Notes under the pieces: generated by a model
What the model was told of the DNA's origin: nothing
Databases searched by the model: none
What the model saw: the letters and a program-made list of their open reading frames with translations, nothing else
DNA from: Desmonostoc muscorum LEGE 12446
Lineage (GTDB): Bacteria; Cyanobacteriota; Cyanobacteriia; Cyanobacteriales; Nostocaceae
Assembly (NCBI RefSeq): GCF_015207005.2
Contig: NZ_JADEXS020000001.1
Location: forward strand, 7,277,001 to 7,341,000
Direction of reading: 5' to 3'
DNA: 64,000 nt
Position numbers and translations under genes: made by a program
Part shown: piece by piece, positions 8,506-17,899 of the stretch
How positions within the stretch are numbered: position 1 is the stretch's first letter
Layout of the letters: every line of letters begins with the position of its first letter

Positions 8506-10029
8506 TTACAAAACAAACTTCACGAAAAAGGGATGACCGCTCTTTTGGATTTGATTAAGTTCTCCCCAATTCACTCCATCATTACTCGTGTAGAAGTTAG
8601 CACCAGAGCAACTGTTGAACCAGGTAGTAGGACAAGCATAGGTCAATTCTAAAGATTGGTTTCCTAATGAATAGGTTGCGGTACCTTGTGAACCGACTAA
8701 ACCAGGATAATCCTGTAGCCAGAACTTTCCTTGTTGCCCTGGCGAAATTTGCTTAGGAGGAGCGACAACATAATGACCGCTAATTTTCGTGGAATTAGTT
8801 AAATTCAATGTTGATTTTCCATTGGTGTTGTCAATAATAATATAAGAGGAAAAATCTGATGACGGTGAATTAATAACTGAGTCTGGAGGAGCAGAAAAGG
8901 AGCTTATTTGATAGTCATTATTCTGCTTAACTACTTGATAAAGACTAGCTTGGCAGTTGTCTGTATCTACCACTGAGAAAGTAAAAGTTTGTGAGGGAAT
9001 ATCAGGGGATGAAGGACATTCAAAACCATCATTAGTATATTGCACTAATCCATTGGTGAGACCCTGCTTGGGGGTATGGGTATGTCCTAAAACAATCAAA
9101 TCTGAGCCAGATGTTAGGGCAGATTGTTGGGCAAACCACGCAATATAAGTTCCATTTAAATCGGCGATCGCGGATTTTACAAGGGCTAAGATACCATCAT
9201 CCCCCCCTCCCCAATCAGAGATCCACTGATTTTGCAAATTACTGTACGTAGTTTTGGCTTGTGCGATAGTCGTTGTTTGACCATCAGGTAAAATAATTGG
9301 CTCATTTTCTGGCATTCCGGTCACTTTCATTATGTAGTTAAGAACCGTATCCACTAAGTTGAATGAACCAGAAGAAATAGAAGAAATAGCGTTCCAAATT
9401 AAGGAGGCTAACGCATCTAAATTTATACCATTAGGAGAGCCTTGACCAGGTAAATCAGCAACAGTTTGTCCGGGTTTTAGTGTTTTGTTTAACTGATAAC
9501 CTACTGAGCGAGTGACAAAAAAGCCCACGGGTAACGGACTGAGCGGAGTTTGGGTATCAGGAGCATTAAACAGGGTAAAGGTATGCCCATGAGTAAAAGC
9601 AATTTTTTTGCCTGCGGCAGTTTGGAAATAATAAATCGGATCGGAATAATACTTGATTTGATAACCCGCTGAATTTTGAATTTGCTGCAAATCGCTTTGA
9701 GTGACATTGATATCATGATTGCCATTGAGATAAATCACTCTTCCTTCTAAAGCCGTCAAAGCTTGACTTAACTTTCCATTGATTCCCAAAATATTGGGAT
9801 TAGCGTTTAGGGTATCAATGTAGCTAGGGGGTTGGCGATCGGGGGGGTAAGTCCAGAAATCGAATATGTCGCCGAGTAAGATTAGCTCTTGAATGTCAGC
9901 AGCATTCTTGATTACATAGTCTAGAATGGCTGATAAATAAGGTTCATGGAAGTTTTGTTGATACCAGTTTGTAGGACTATTTGTCCCAATATGGATGTCA
10001 CTTAAGACAACAATTTTATTCTTTGACAT
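8506..10029 (-). CDS. Calcineurin-like metallophosphoesterase
   Basis: 507 residues. I chose the ATG at 10029, preceded by GGGGAGAG at good spacing, over an in-frame TTG at 10047. All five dimetal-phosphoesterase motifs are present: LSDIHIG, LLGDIFDFW, LNGNHDINV, FTHGHTFTL and VLGHTHTPK. The first 330 residues form the catalytic domain; the last about 110 residues are a beta-rich domain rich in Asn, Ser and Thr of unknown role. No signal peptide is visible. The layout resembles UDP-diacylglucosamine-hydrolase-like and GlpQ-like phosphoesterases only in the core; the substrate is unknown. It stands alone, convergent with the DUF928 gene. Confidence 0.8.
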   Translation of the reverse strand: MSKNKIVVLSDIHIGTNSPTNWYQQNFHEPYLSAILDYVIKNAADIQELILLGDIFDFWTYPPDRQPPSYIDTLNANPNILGINGKLSQALTALEGRVIYLNGNHDINVTQSDLQQIQNSAGYQIKYYSDPIYYFQTAAGKKIAFTHGHTFTLFNAPDTQTPLSPLPVGFFVTRSVGYQLNKTLKPGQTVADLPGQGSPNGINLDALASLIWNAISSISSGSFNLVDTVLNYIMKVTGMPENEPIILPDGQTTTIAQAKTTYSNLQNQWISDWGGGDDGILALVKSAIADLNGTYIAWFAQQSALTSGSDLIVLGHTHTPKQGLTNGLVQYTNDGFECPSSPDIPSQTFTFSVVDTDNCQASLYQVVKQNNDYQISSFSAPPDSVINSPSSDFSSYIIIDNTNGKSTLNLTNSTKISGHYVVAPPKQISPGQQGKFWLQDYPGLVGSQGTATYSLGNQSLELTYACPTTWFNSCSGANFYTSNDGVNWGELNQIQKSGHPFFVKFVL

Positions 10030-10047
10030 GATTGAGTCTCTCCCCAA

Positions 10048-10947
10048 ATGTAAGAACAGGAATTAGGTAAATCTAACTGTAGCGACCTGCAATGCTGATC
10101 GCCAAAACCTGTAATCAAGAAATTTTTCACTCAGGATTATTTGCAACTAGAAAAGTCAAAAAAACGAGAGTTTTCTTAACTGCCACACAGACAATGTAGT
10201 TGTACAATATCAAATTTTTACTTTGATATTCTTATTAAGATTTGAGTTTTTACAGTACTATTTCAAGAGTCTTGTTAGCGTTTTAGCTTCCAAGCCACCA
10301 GTTTAAATGTAGTTACTTGCTTGTTGTATCCGTATAATTGCTTAATTTTCAGTAAATATACTTTTCCCTCTAAAAGTTAAACTCTAGTCTTCGTTTTGCT
10401 TCAAATGCTTGTTAAACGTCGTCTACGTTGAAACCCGTAGTCCTATTTAACTAATTCGGTGGGTTTACAGCAATTTTCATGTATTTAAACCACATCTTTT
10501 GTAGGGGCACAGCATTGCTGTGCCCTTACCGCGTGATCTATAGCGCTTCTCACTTGGGTAAAATACGCCCGTTCGTAGGGGCGCACAGCTGTGCGCCCCT
10601 ACAGCGTATTGCATCCAAACGAGAATCGCTATATTTACCTGAAAATAGCTGTAATACCGTTTCACTTTAATTATGATACAAATACGTTGGTAGGGGCACG
10701 GCAATGTTCCCTACGCGAAATCTATATGTATCAGGGTTTTAGTGAAATGGTATAAGTCCCTGGCAACAAGTAAGCCCCAAGTTTTGTAAGGGGTATAAAT
10801 CCCCCTTACAAAACTGTACTTGCTCTCTTCTCTACGAGACGCACTCGCGTTCGTAGCGCTAGCGAGTGTTGCGTACTCCTCCAAAGAAGCAAGCTACGCG
10901 TAGCGTCTCGTAGAGAGCGTCCTAGCAACTTGCGACTTGCGACTTCT
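10048..10947. other. 900-bp gene-free stretch with palindromic and heptamer repeats
   Basis: No supported gene. It holds at least three copies of the palindromic GTAGGGGC..GCCCCTAC family (around 10501-10530, 10576-10603 and a degenerate one near 10691) and a Nostoc-type direct-repeat cluster at about 10822-10940 built from CTACGAGACGC / GTAGCGTCTCGTAGAGA units. The first 300 bp (10048-10380) are AT-rich and probably contain the promoter of the phosphoesterase gene. Confidence 0.6.
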
Positions 10948-12543
10948 TTAATCTGGTGTCTGTTTTTCTACCTTCTGATCGCTTTGTGTTTGACTCTCAG
11001 TCGGTAAATTTTGCTTTTCCAGTGTTGGTACTACTACAGCAGAAGGATCTGAGGCTTTGGATTCTGATGGCGGTGGTGCTGCTGGTATAACCACGGAATT
11101 TTTAGGAGTTACAGGTTTGGGAGGAGCAGAATTTTGATTAGAAGCTGGTGAGTTATTATCTGGCAATGCTGCGGGAGAAGCATTACGAGATGACCGAATT
11201 GCCCTTAATTTTTCGACTAGCGAGGGTGTGGGGGAAACGCTGGGCGAAGGTTCTAATTGTTGAGAATTGCTGGTTTGTGATTCTTTTGTAGGGCTGCTGC
11301 TGGAAGATTCTTCCTGGGAAGAACGACGATTACGCCGACGCTGCCTGAAATTAGAGACGGGTGCAGATTCGGTTTTTGAGGTGGTGTTAGTTTCTGGAGT
11401 TACAGGTGAAGATGTACTATCTAAGCTAGGTATTTTCGCGGCTGGTTCTTGAGTAGGCTGTTCAAAAAGTGGCTTGGCTGTTGGCTGCGGCTGAGATTTG
11501 GGCAACATGCTAGTGATGCCAAAACCTGCTGTAGCAGCAACTACAGCTACACCCATACCAAGAAATATTTTAGATGGCTGCTGTTTTTTGGGGTGTAAAG
11601 TTTCCTTGGCGTTAGCCTTGCCTTCAGGCATCGCCTTTTTGCCAGCTTTGCCAATGAGGGTTTCTGCCTGTTGGGCAGATAAATTAACAGTTTGCACCGC
11701 GTAAGTAGGTAAGGCTTGACCTGTAACATTTACTCCACTTCCCGGTAGTAATTGCAGCCACTCGGCAACAGTCGCCGGACGAAAACGAGATTCCACCGCC
11801 ATACCGCGCATTACGGCTTGGTTGACAGCAGCACTCAAATGTGGTTGGAGTTCGCGGGGGGATGGCATTTGCTCGCGATCGCGCAATAATGCTGGCATGG
11901 GAACTTGGGCTGTTAACAGTGCATACAAAGTTGCTGCTAAACCATAAACATCGGTGGCGGGTGTGCGTGCTGCTTGAGTTAGGTACTGCTCAATGGGAGA
12001 ATAACCCTCAGAAACCAAACCCGTATGAGTCTGTCTCACACCGCCATTAAATTCCCTGGCAATCCCAAAATCAATCAGTATTACTTCCTGAGTTCCTTGG
12101 CGCAGGATAATATTATCTGGTTTGACATCCCGGTGCAGCAAACCTTTGTTGTGTACTACCTGCAACGCTGCGCCAATTTGCTGGATGTAATGAATTGCTG
12201 TGGCTTCCGGCAGAGGTATTCCTGGTAATACAAAGGCGTCGCCCAAATTTTCGCCAGGAATGTATTCCATCACCATGTAAGGCAGCCCAGCTTCCACAAA
12301 AAAGTCACTGACTCGGACTATATTTGGGTGGATACAAGTAGCTAATCGTCTGGCTTCATCTTGGAATTGGCGCTCGAACTTGGCAAAATCAGGATGTTGT
12401 CGCAGCCGTTCATTGATGGTTTTCATCACCACCTCCTGACCCAAATAGTGATGCTTAGCTTTGAACGTAATGCCAAAGCCACCACGCCCTATTTCTTGGA
12501 TTAGGGTATATTTTCCATCCTGTAAAGTTGTGCCTGCTAACAT
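10948..12543 (-). CDS. Ser/Thr protein kinase with transmembrane anchor
   Basis: 531 residues. The kinase domain spans about residues 10-275 and is complete: glycine loop IGRGGFG, ATP-binding Lys41, catalytic HRD (Asp139) with Asn144, and DFG (Asp158). A transmembrane helix ([21 protein letters not shown], split here as about residues 329-349) is followed by about 180 residues of Pro/Ser/Thr/Gln-rich tail outside the membrane, with no recognisable sensor domain. It is a Hanks-type (PknB-like) kinase, typical of cyanobacteria. Single gene, with no coupled phosphatase nearby. Confidence 0.9.
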   Translation of the reverse strand: MLAGTTLQDGKYTLIQEIGRGGFGITFKAKHHYLGQEVVMKTINERLRQHPDFAKFERQFQDEARRLATCIHPNIVRVSDFFVEAGLPYMVMEYIPGENLGDAFVLPGIPLPEATAIHYIQQIGAALQVVHNKGLLHRDVKPDNIILRQGTQEVILIDFGIAREFNGGVRQTHTGLVSEGYSPIEQYLTQAARTPATDVYGLAATLYALLTAQVPMPALLRDREQMPSPRELQPHLSAAVNQAVMRGMAVESRFRPATVAEWLQLLPGSGVNVTGQALPTYAVQTVNLSAQQAETLIGKAGKKAMPEGKANAKETLHPKKQQPSKIFLGMGVAVVAATAGFGITSMLPKSQPQPTAKPLFEQPTQEPAAKIPSLDSTSSPVTPETNTTSKTESAPVSNFRQRRRNRRSSQEESSSSSPTKESQTSNSQQLEPSPSVSPTPSLVEKLRAIRSSRNASPAALPDNNSPASNQNSAPPKPVTPKNSVVIPAAPPPSESKASDPSAVVVPTLEKQNLPTESQTQSDQKVEKQTPD

Positions 12544-12923
12544 AGAGAGTCCTGAGTCTTGAGTGAGCAGATAACTAGCTAGTCCTGATTTTTAAGAGAT
12601 TTCCCCAAATTTTCCCATATTTTTGAGATGGCACGGTTTTTGCCTGTCTATCTACGGGATGATTTTGTTTTTGGAATTCCCTCGGCGGGAAAAACCTCCC
12701 CAGCGATCGCAACAGTTTTATCTTTTTCATAGGATAACGCGATAGTCAAGAAATCTTGAAGTAGAAAACAGACTCAAGCTGTTTTCCACCTCCGTGATGT
12801 TAGGGAGGAATTACGACTTGACAGGCTACTTGCTACAACTTAAAGCTATTTTCAGGTCAAAAAAATAGCCTGCATCATAATCACACCTGCTTTTTGCTTT
12901 TGAATTATTGTAACTAAGGTTCA
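12544..12923. other. 380-bp intergenic region
   Basis: Lies upstream of the kinase gene and downstream of xisI. One HIP1 site is present. I see no supported gene, repeat or strong terminator beyond a modest TTGACAGG...-type inverted segment near 12780-12870. Confidence 0.5.
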
Positions 12924-13259
12924 CTAACTAACTGCAAATCCATCGAATTGCCGCATAAATGGTGAATGATATGCTAGTACAATATCCTCTCTAGCAACTC
13001 CTAAATTTACAAGTTCATCAGCAAATCCAATCTCAGTTCCATCATGCTGTATCCAAATTTTGCCATCTTTAATATCAATATGCACCGAACAGCCATAGAT
13101 CCGTCGCTCGTCTTTCCATCCGGCACTAACAACTTGATAGTGATCTCGTTCTAAATCAAAAACAGGCATCACTTCAATTTCAGCCGATGAGAATTTATAG
13201 CTTGCATATTGCTCTAAAATTTGTTTTACTAAATGTCGATATTTCTCTATTTTTTCCAT
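12924..13259 (-). CDS. xisI: XisI-like protein
   Basis: 111 residues, with the full XisI family pattern: helical N-terminus (KYRHLVKQILEQYASYK), the central HYQVVSAGW and GCSVHIDIKDGKIWIQHDGTE segments, and a C-terminal LVLAYHSPFMR-type motif (VLAYHSPFMRQF). It overlaps the end of xisH by 13 bp, so the two are translationally linked. XisI was named as a factor controlling excision of the fdxN element in Anabaena; most XisH/XisI pairs, like this one, lie outside that element and behave as mobile accessory pairs. No recombinase (XisF) is nearby. Confidence 0.85.
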   Translation of the reverse strand: MEKIEKYRHLVKQILEQYASYKFSSAEIEVMPVFDLERDHYQVVSAGWKDERRIYGCSVHIDIKDGKIWIQHDGTEIGFADELVNLGVAREDIVLAYHSPFMRQFDGFAVS

Positions 13260-13663
13260 TCGACAATAACCTCCTTTTTCGGATCGTAAATTAAAAGCTT
13301 CAACTGATATTTAGATACCATTCTTTGCACAAATCGCTTTTCAAAAAAATTTTTGTAAGCTTGGTTGGGAACTGCTAAATACAAAGTTCGCTCTGGTTGG
13401 TCGAGTTCTAAAGCTTCTTGATAGTTGAGAAATTGCCCTAATGCTGTATGAAATGTTGAAATGGCAGATGCTTGCAAGAAGGTTTTAATTTCTACCGCTA
13501 TTTTATCTCCTGACTTTTCGGCTGCGAGCAATTGCTCTGCTCCCAAATCAATTAGCAGTTCTACTTCCTCAACTTGAATACGTAACGGGTCATCTGTAAT
13601 AGTCCAACCATCTTTTTGGAGCGCTTGTCTAACTGCATCGTGAAATGCATCTCTTACAGACAT
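13247..13663 (-). CDS. xisH: XisH-like protein (PD-(D/E)XK nuclease fold)
   Basis: 138 residues. The N-terminal RDAFHDAVRQALQKDGW helix, the D-X(n)-EIK core (VEELLIDLGAEQL-type segment followed by IAVEIKTF) and YLAVPNQAY identify XisH, whose fold is related to PD-(D/E)XK endonucleases; the EVELLIDLG and AVEIK residues would be the metal-binding set. First gene of a two-gene unit with xisI. A toxin-antitoxin-like or excision-controlling role is possible; neither is demonstrated by this sequence. Confidence 0.85.
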   Translation of the reverse strand: MSVRDAFHDAVRQALQKDGWTITDDPLRIQVEEVELLIDLGAEQLLAAEKSGDKIAVEIKTFLQASAISTFHTALGQFLNYQEALELDQPERTLYLAVPNQAYKNFFEKRFVQRMVSKYQLKLLIYDPKKEVIVEWKK

Positions 13664-13739
13664 TGCTGTTCAAGCTAAATTTATATTACCTAATTTTACC
13701 AGCTAAACACTGACTGGGTGTAACGCAGAACCGACGTTT

Positions 13740-13940
13740 AAAAGCCGCACCAAAATGTCCGGGGAGCAAGCTACGGTGTATACACAAATCTTGGGGGAGT
13801 GTATCCATCCCGCCTCGGAATGAATTCCGAGTTTCATAGCACAAATCCTCTAAACAACGTGAGTTTAACGGTTAGAAAAAGGCAAAAAGCTTGTTTCAAG
13901 AAAGTAAAGCCGCTCCTTTAGGACGGGGTTTTAAACCCAG
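13740..13940. mobile_element. Probable end remnant of an IS200/IS605-type element
   Basis: The stretch AAAGCCGCTCCTTTAGGA followed by CGGGGTTTTAAACCC (about 13906-13938) looks like the hairpin at the right end of IS200/IS605-family elements in cyanobacteria, and CGGAATGAATTCCG (13816-13829) is a second small palindrome. No transposase or TnpB reading frame remains between xisH and the Omp85 gene. This call rests on the look of the end sequence only. Confidence 0.35.
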
Positions 13941-13947
13941 ATTTTCG

Positions 13948-16080
13948 TTAAAACCGCTGCCCTATGCCTAGATGTATTTTGCTTTCTCCCTGGTCATTAA
14001 AGCCATAGTCAGCCCGAATTAAACCCAAGGGTGAATCAATTCGCACTCCAGCCCCATAACCAAAACCAAAACCGGGTTTGTCTCGCACACCCGCCGGATT
14101 TCCCAATACAGTATCACCAGAACCCAAGTCGGAAGCGAAGTCAGCAAACAATACACCGCCGACGATTGGTATAACGGGGAAGCGATATTCCGCCGAAGCT
14201 AACACATAACTGCGACCACTCCCAACTTCTCCAGAATCGTAACCGCGCACTGAATTGGAACCACCCAAGTTAAAACTTTCGTAGGGTGGTAAATCGCCAA
14301 TGACGGTGCCAGCTTGGACATTGACTGCAAATACTTGTGGCTGTTTGCTGTTAAATAATTGCACTGGTAAATATTGGCTGTAATTGGCTTTGAGGCGATT
14401 GAGAGAAATATTACCTTGACCAATGGGTATAGATTGTTCTGTACTCAGACTCAAAACGGAACCTTTAGTGGGATTAAGAGGGTTATCTCGTTGGTCTTTG
14501 GTGGCGGTGAAGGATACGGTAGTTAGGTCATCTACACCTGTACCACTGGCAGATAGGGGATTACCTTGAGCATCTGTTGGGGTAATATTACCTTGGCGAT
14601 CGCGGATACTAGTTCGGGTATAGTTGACTCCTAATGAGGTATTCCAGCCGTCAATTGGTTGCTGTAAACTTATACCGCCGCCAATTTGGCCTTCCTGGAC
14701 TTTATCGCCGTTAGCTAACCTAATTTTGTCATCAAAAGTTTCAGAAACTTCTCGATTCCGGAAAACATTCACAGTGTAACCTAAGCGATCGGGGTTAGTT
14801 GTGCGATAGGGACTGATAAATTTAGTATTAAACTGTAAATCCCGGCTACTGACGCCAACATTTGCCGCGAAAGTATCGTTAATACCGCCCACATTCCGGT
14901 CTTGATAGCTGATTGTCCCTATTAATCCTTGGTCAGCGTTGTAACTACCACCCAAGTTAACACCACGCGCCCCGGTTTCTTTGAGTTGATAAACGACATC
15001 GACTTTTGTCGCATCTCCTTCTAAAGCAACATTTACACTCTGAAATAAACCGGTGCCATATAGCTGTTGTATGTCTTGTTTAACTACATTTTCTTGGAAG
15101 ATTTGACCAGGTTTAAGTTTGAGTTGCTGTTGGAGAAAATCTGGTTTGGTGCGTCCTCCTACGGGATTACCTTTGCTATCAACAGTTTTGCCGTCCTCAC
15201 CGACAAAGCGAAACTTGATATCACCCACCAAGCCTTCAGCAACATTCACAGTCAGAATGCCTTGGGGGCTGGGTTTAATTGATAGCACCCGTGCCAAGTT
15301 ATAACCATTGTCAGCGTACCACTTGTTAATTTGTGCCACTGTTTGCTGGAGTCTAGCCGGACTGATAGCGGTGCCAATTTGAGATTGCAAACTTTGTTGG
15401 GCTACTTGGTAAGTCAGTACTTTGGCATCAGATAATTGCAGCGATCGCACGATCACCGGTTGCACCTGATAAACTACATTCAATCCAGCAGATGTACTTT
15501 GGCTATTTACACTGGCATTGCTAAATAAACCTGTATCTAAAATTGCTGCAACATCTTTTTGTAGCTGGCTTTGACTAGTTTCTCCACCCGCCTGAGTTTT
15601 AATGACTTTGCGAATGATTTCCTGCAATTCTTGATTAGCCCCTACTATCTGTACACCTGTAGCCGTGACTACTAAATCGTTTTTAATAGCAGGGGATGAG
15701 GGGGATGAGGGGGATGAGGGGGATGAGGGAGATGAGGGAGATGAGGGGGATGAGGGAGTGAGAAGGGGTTTTACAGAGGAATTAGCGTTGTCTTTTTGGT
15801 TTTGTGTTAGTGTGGTTGCTGGTTTTAAGATTACTGTGGAATTTTTGTTTGCAGTTGTTGGCGCTGGCAGTGGATTTGGGGAAAATTGTTGTGCAACTAT
15901 AGTTTCTGGCGAAGCGATTGTTTCTACCCGTGCCGGAGTTTCTTCAATTACTGGCACTACCAAATTACCAGCTTTTGCGGTTGGAGTCACGGTTTTAGCA
16001 GATGCAGCTGTCGCTTGCCCAGTAACATTGCCAGCAGCTAAAGTCGCTAAAGTAAAAATTGCAGTAGTAGAAATTTTCAT
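13948..16080 (-). CDS. Omp85/BamA family outer membrane protein
   Basis: 710 residues. After a signal peptide (about 1-26) comes a low-complexity linker, then POTRA domains (about 135-375, starting DLVVTATGVQIVGAN) and a 16-strand beta-barrel (about 380-710) with the family segments NLGGSYNADQG, GYDSGEVGSGRSY and a final GIGQRF ending in Phe. By family this inserts beta-barrel proteins into the outer membrane (Synechocystis slr1227 and Nostoc Alr2269-type). Residues 109-130 are seven PSS repeats encoded by an in-frame short tandem repeat, an unusual insertion in the linker. Single-gene unit; the stop is followed by the IS-like remnant. Confidence 0.88.
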   Translation of the reverse strand: MKISTTAIFTLATLAAGNVTGQATAASAKTVTPTAKAGNLVVPVIEETPARVETIASPETIVAQQFSPNPLPAPTTANKNSTVILKPATTLTQNQKDNANSSVKPLLTPSSPSSPSSPSSPSSPSSPSSPAIKNDLVVTATGVQIVGANQELQEIIRKVIKTQAGGETSQSQLQKDVAAILDTGLFSNASVNSQSTSAGLNVVYQVQPVIVRSLQLSDAKVLTYQVAQQSLQSQIGTAISPARLQQTVAQINKWYADNGYNLARVLSIKPSPQGILTVNVAEGLVGDIKFRFVGEDGKTVDSKGNPVGGRTKPDFLQQQLKLKPGQIFQENVVKQDIQQLYGTGLFQSVNVALEGDATKVDVVYQLKETGARGVNLGGSYNADQGLIGTISYQDRNVGGINDTFAANVGVSSRDLQFNTKFISPYRTTNPDRLGYTVNVFRNREVSETFDDKIRLANGDKVQEGQIGGGISLQQPIDGWNTSLGVNYTRTSIRDRQGNITPTDAQGNPLSASGTGVDDLTTVSFTATKDQRDNPLNPTKGSVLSLSTEQSIPIGQGNISLNRLKANYSQYLPVQLFNSKQPQVFAVNVQAGTVIGDLPPYESFNLGGSNSVRGYDSGEVGSGRSYVLASAEYRFPVIPIVGGVLFADFASDLGSGDTVLGNPAGVRDKPGFGFGYGAGVRIDSPLGLIRADYGFNDQGESKIHLGIGQRF
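15691..15756. repeat. In-frame 9-bp tandem repeat inside the Omp85 gene
   Basis: Seven copies of a GGGGATGAG-type unit encode the PSS run of the Omp85 linker. The unit is the reverse complement of the intergenic CCCTCATCT/CCCTCATCC repeats at 5108-5150 and 22480-22520. Confidence 0.85.
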
Positions 16081-16985
16081 AATATTTAACCTAATTTAGT
16101 GGGAGTTATATCAATTTTGGATTTTAGATTTTGGATTTTGGATTAAAATTTTCGGTCAAAAGGCTATTCCAGGAATTTCAAACAATACATCCTTGGTGAA
16201 TTTAGTGTTAGTTGTAGATAAGTAAATAAATAGGCATGATACTAAGTTACAGCGACTTTGCTGAATTCCCTGTTTATACCTCTTACACAAACAGACAGTT
16301 AATTTTGATTTTTTGTTTCATGCCAGCACTGCTGTTGTCTGGGATATTAGCAGCAGTAGCAGAGATAGTTGAAAATTTAGAGAGATGCAAAAATTCTGAT
16401 TGATGATTTTTAACCACAGATAAACAAAATCTGTCTTAAAGTATTTCTTTAACTTTTAGTAATTTAATAAGCAAAAACAGATATTGCTTTCTCAAACTGG
16501 GGTTTGCTTTCTCATTTCAGTAGATCGTGTATTTATTTTAATAAATTCAGTAAGCTGATATTACACACTTACATCGCGCGATCGCTCTGTGCTAACTTTT
16601 CTCTCAGACATCTCCTAAAACTCTTTCTTTTTTACCTTTTGACTGCGCGATAAAAAAGTTAATACTTTAGGCGTTCAAAATTTGAAGTAGTTTGTTATAC
16701 TACCGCTCATAGCCATAGAACCTTGAAAACTTAATATCATGTTTCAAAATCAAAGTAAAAGTGCTTAGTTTTACTTTTGATACGCAAATTTTTAGCGGGG
16801 GTAGAGCGATCGCCAAAACCCTTATGGTTTCGTTGACACCCGCTAATCGCTTACTGCGTAAGAGTTTGACAAGGGTAGATGATTCACCAATTGTCAATAA
16901 TTTCTACTTGTTGACAGCTAAATTCGACCCCCCGCTAAAATGGGTATCTCTAACCCTCTCTGGATAAGGCTTCTGGAAGGGTAGG
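16081..16985. promoter_or_regulatory. Omp85 upstream region and CRISPR leader
   Basis: 905 bp without a supported gene. The first 100 bp upstream of the Omp85 start hold a TTTGGATTT-type short repeat (16116-16145). The part adjoining the array (about 16650-16985) is AT-rich and ends directly at the first CRISPR repeat; given that the 3' end of the repeat is ATGGAAAC and that the last repeat of the far piece is degenerate, this is the expected leader side. A small inverted element TAGCGGGGGTAG / CCCCCCGCTAAA spans about 16792-16940. Confidence 0.5.
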
Positions 16986-17314
16986 GTTTTAATTCCTTTA
17001 CCCCTTACGGGGATGGAAACTAAATTAAAATCTACATACTCACTAAATCTAGCAAGTAATAGTTTTAATTCTTTTACCCCTCACGGGGATGGAAACACAT
17101 AGACAATGTGAATTAATTGACTGTCAATGAAGTTTGTTTTAATTCTTTTACCCCTCACGGGGATGGAAACAAGCTAGGTGCGCGATTGACAATTCGACCG
17201 CCTACGGGGTTTTAATTCTTTTACCCCTCACGGGGATGGAAACAATAAGCATTGCCCAAAATCCAACGTAGTACATGATGTTTTAATTCTTTTACCCCTC
17301 ACGGGGATGGAAAC
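16986..17314 (+). CRISPR. CRISPR array, leader-proximal piece (5 repeats)
   Basis: Five 35-bp repeats begin at 16986, 17062, 17136, 17209 and 17280. Each starts GTTTTAATTC, contains the short palindrome CCCCT.ACGGGG and ends GGATGGAAAC. The four spacers are 41, 39, 38 and 36 nt. The first repeat is a variant (CCTTTACCCCTTACGG in place of CTTTTACCCCTCACGG). A 27-nt partial spacer (17315-17341) follows and is interrupted by the Tn7-like element. No cas genes are in the window; the repeat belongs to a type widespread in cyanobacteria. The array continues at 20722. Confidence 0.95.
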
Positions 17315-17341
17315 ACGGTTACATCGCTGGGATCTTCGGGG

Positions 17342-17369
17342 TGTCACTTTACCGACATGATGGCAGTAA
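17342..17369 (+). repeat. Tn7-like element, left terminal inverted repeat
   Basis: Starts TGTCACTTTACCGAC and ends GATGGCAGTAA. It pairs with the right end at 20677-20704 (23 of 28 identical as inverted repeats). Confidence 0.8.
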
Positions 17370-17370
17370 A

Positions 17371-17805
17371 GTGGAAGCAGACGATGGCAGTAAATGCACC
17401 TCAAAGGTTGATTACTTCGTGATGTAGAAAATGCGCTGGCAGAAAATCCATGAAAGAGTGGAAGCAGACGATGGCAGTAAGTATAAAAATGGAAGCACAA
17501 TCGTGGCAGTAAGTATGTGCCACCAGTAAAAATCAAGAAAACCCTTATGTATCAACGGTTGTTAGGTTTACTGTATAAAAGCATTTACCCTACTTTAGGA
17601 GTGAGAATGTGAATATGGAAGTAGAAAATGCCGATGACATCAGTAGCAATGCGGTAAAAATAGCAGATAATATCATATACAAATACTGGGAAAAAACCAA
17701 TTTTAATGATTGTTTATTCAGACTGTAGAAAGCAGGAAATAGCAGTCCAGGCAAAGGTTGTAAAGACTAATAGGATGGTTTTATGGAAGTAGGTAGTGTC
17801 AGTAA
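17371..17805 (+). repeat. Left-end TnsB-site-like repeats
   Basis: Copies of a 22-24 bp motif, consensus TGGAAGCA followed by GATGGCAGTAA, at 17371-17393, 17458-17480 and 17489-17512, with weaker copies at about 17421-17444 and 17783-17805. Spaced repeats of this size at one end are typical of Tn7 transposase binding sites. The 17342-17899 stretch has no supported gene. Confidence 0.7.
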
Positions 17806-17899
17806 GTAGAAAGAATTAACGATTCTTAAATTTTGGAAGAAAAATATTGGCTTAAATATAAGTATGCAATTAAGGTAGAAATTGCATACCGAGGTAGCA

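Noticed and set aside
13902..13940. A complete IS605 element with tnpB between xisH and the Omp85 gene
   Set aside because: Only about 280 bp lie between the genes and no transposase or TnpB frame is present; at most an end remnant.
15665..16099. Plus-strand open frame over the Omp85 N-terminus reading GDEGDEGDEG
   Set aside because: It is the complementary reading of the in-frame repeat; the Omp85 frame has domains and a signal peptide.
17228..17536. Minus-strand open frame of 102 codons over the CRISPR end and transposon left end
   Set aside because: It runs through CRISPR repeats and transposon terminal repeats and has no coding signal.
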